This document shows, piece by piece, positions 5,614 to 5,693 of a stretch of DNA of 5,693 bases. The position numbers and the translations under genes were made by a program. This DNA is from Thermoleophilia bacterium (GTDB taxonomy: Bacteria; Actinomycetota; Thermoleophilia; Gaiellales; Gaiellaceae). Position 1 is the stretch's first letter. Each line of letters begins with the position of its first letter. The notes beneath the pieces were generated by a model. It had not been told where the DNA came from. It saw nothing but the letters and a program-made list of their open reading frames with translations, and made no database searches. Location: NCBI GenBank assembly GCA_025933895.1, contig JAICZB010000171.1, positions 1 to 5,693 on the forward strand, in the 5' to 3' direction.

Positions 5614-5693
5614 ATGAATTCTCTCCATCTCATCGAGCTATTCCTCGTCGTGGCGGGCGTCGCCTACCTGATGATGCTCGCGGGAGTGGCGAA
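5614..5693 (+). CDS. N-terminus of an unrecognised membrane protein (runs off right edge)
   Basis: An open frame of 26 codons continues past the window. It begins MNSLHLIELF and leads into a strongly hydrophobic stretch, LFLVVAGVAYLMMLAGVA, at residues 9-26. This looks like a membrane helix or an uncleaved signal anchor, with few charges before it (Glu8, His5). Too little is visible to name a family. The start codon is ATG, preceded by GAAGGA at a long 13-nt distance. It is divergent from the epimerase-like gene, with only 68 bp between the two starts. A small membrane protein or a larger integral protein are both possible. Confidence 0.5.
   Translation, partial: MNSLHLIELFLVVAGVAYLMMLAGVA

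Noticed and set aside
5610..5615. TACGAT as a -10 element
   Set aside because: It overlaps the ATG at 5614, would start transcription inside the gene, and has no -35 partner at suitable distance.
1..5693. CRISPR arrays, tRNA or rRNA genes, insertion sequences
   Set aside because: No regularly spaced repeats, tRNA-like cloverleaf, rRNA stretches, transposase motifs or flanking inverted repeats were seen by eye.

Overview
The window is very G+C-rich and densely coding, with Shine-Dalgarno-led genes, one GTG start within a stop/start overlap, and a lipoprotein substrate-binding protein. This best fits a high-GC bacterium, most likely an Actinomycetota member and possibly of the Thermoleophilia type. 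That placement is inferred from composition and gene style; no rRNA or other lineage marker is present.

Positions 1-4354 (minus strand) hold most of an oligopeptide ABC importer operon, transcribed oppA > oppB > oppC > oppD. oppA encodes the lipid-anchored peptide-binding protein. oppB and oppC encode the two membrane permeases. oppD encodes one ATPase and runs off the left edge, where oppF would be expected. An 82-bp gap between oppA and oppB holds a strong hairpin without a U-tract. From oppB onward the genes are tightly packed: a 4-nt GTGA overlap for oppB/oppC and a 2-nt gap for oppC/oppD. In both junctions the last codons of the upstream gene form the ribosome-binding site of the next.

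Positions 4355-4568 are a 214-bp divergent intergenic region. From it, a plus-strand gene (4569-5138) encodes an unusual single-domain response regulator whose only 'output' is a rubredoxin-like CxxC...CxxC zinc-ribbon tail.

Tail-to-tail with that gene, and sharing a CTAG palindrome that supplies both stop codons, is a minus-strand gene (5135-5545). It encodes a strikingly shortened NAD(P)-dependent epimerase-like protein that keeps the Rossmann GxxGxxG but lacks the middle and C-terminal parts of the family.

After a 68-bp gap, a plus-strand gene begins at 5614 with a hydrophobic N-terminus and leaves the window at the right edge.

The transporter genes form one functional unit for ATP-driven uptake of peptides. 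Nothing in the sequence ties the response regulator or the epimerase-like gene to it beyond adjacency. The transporter is ordinary; the points worth a second look are the response regulator/zinc-ribbon fusion, the condensed epimerase, and the intercistronic hairpin.
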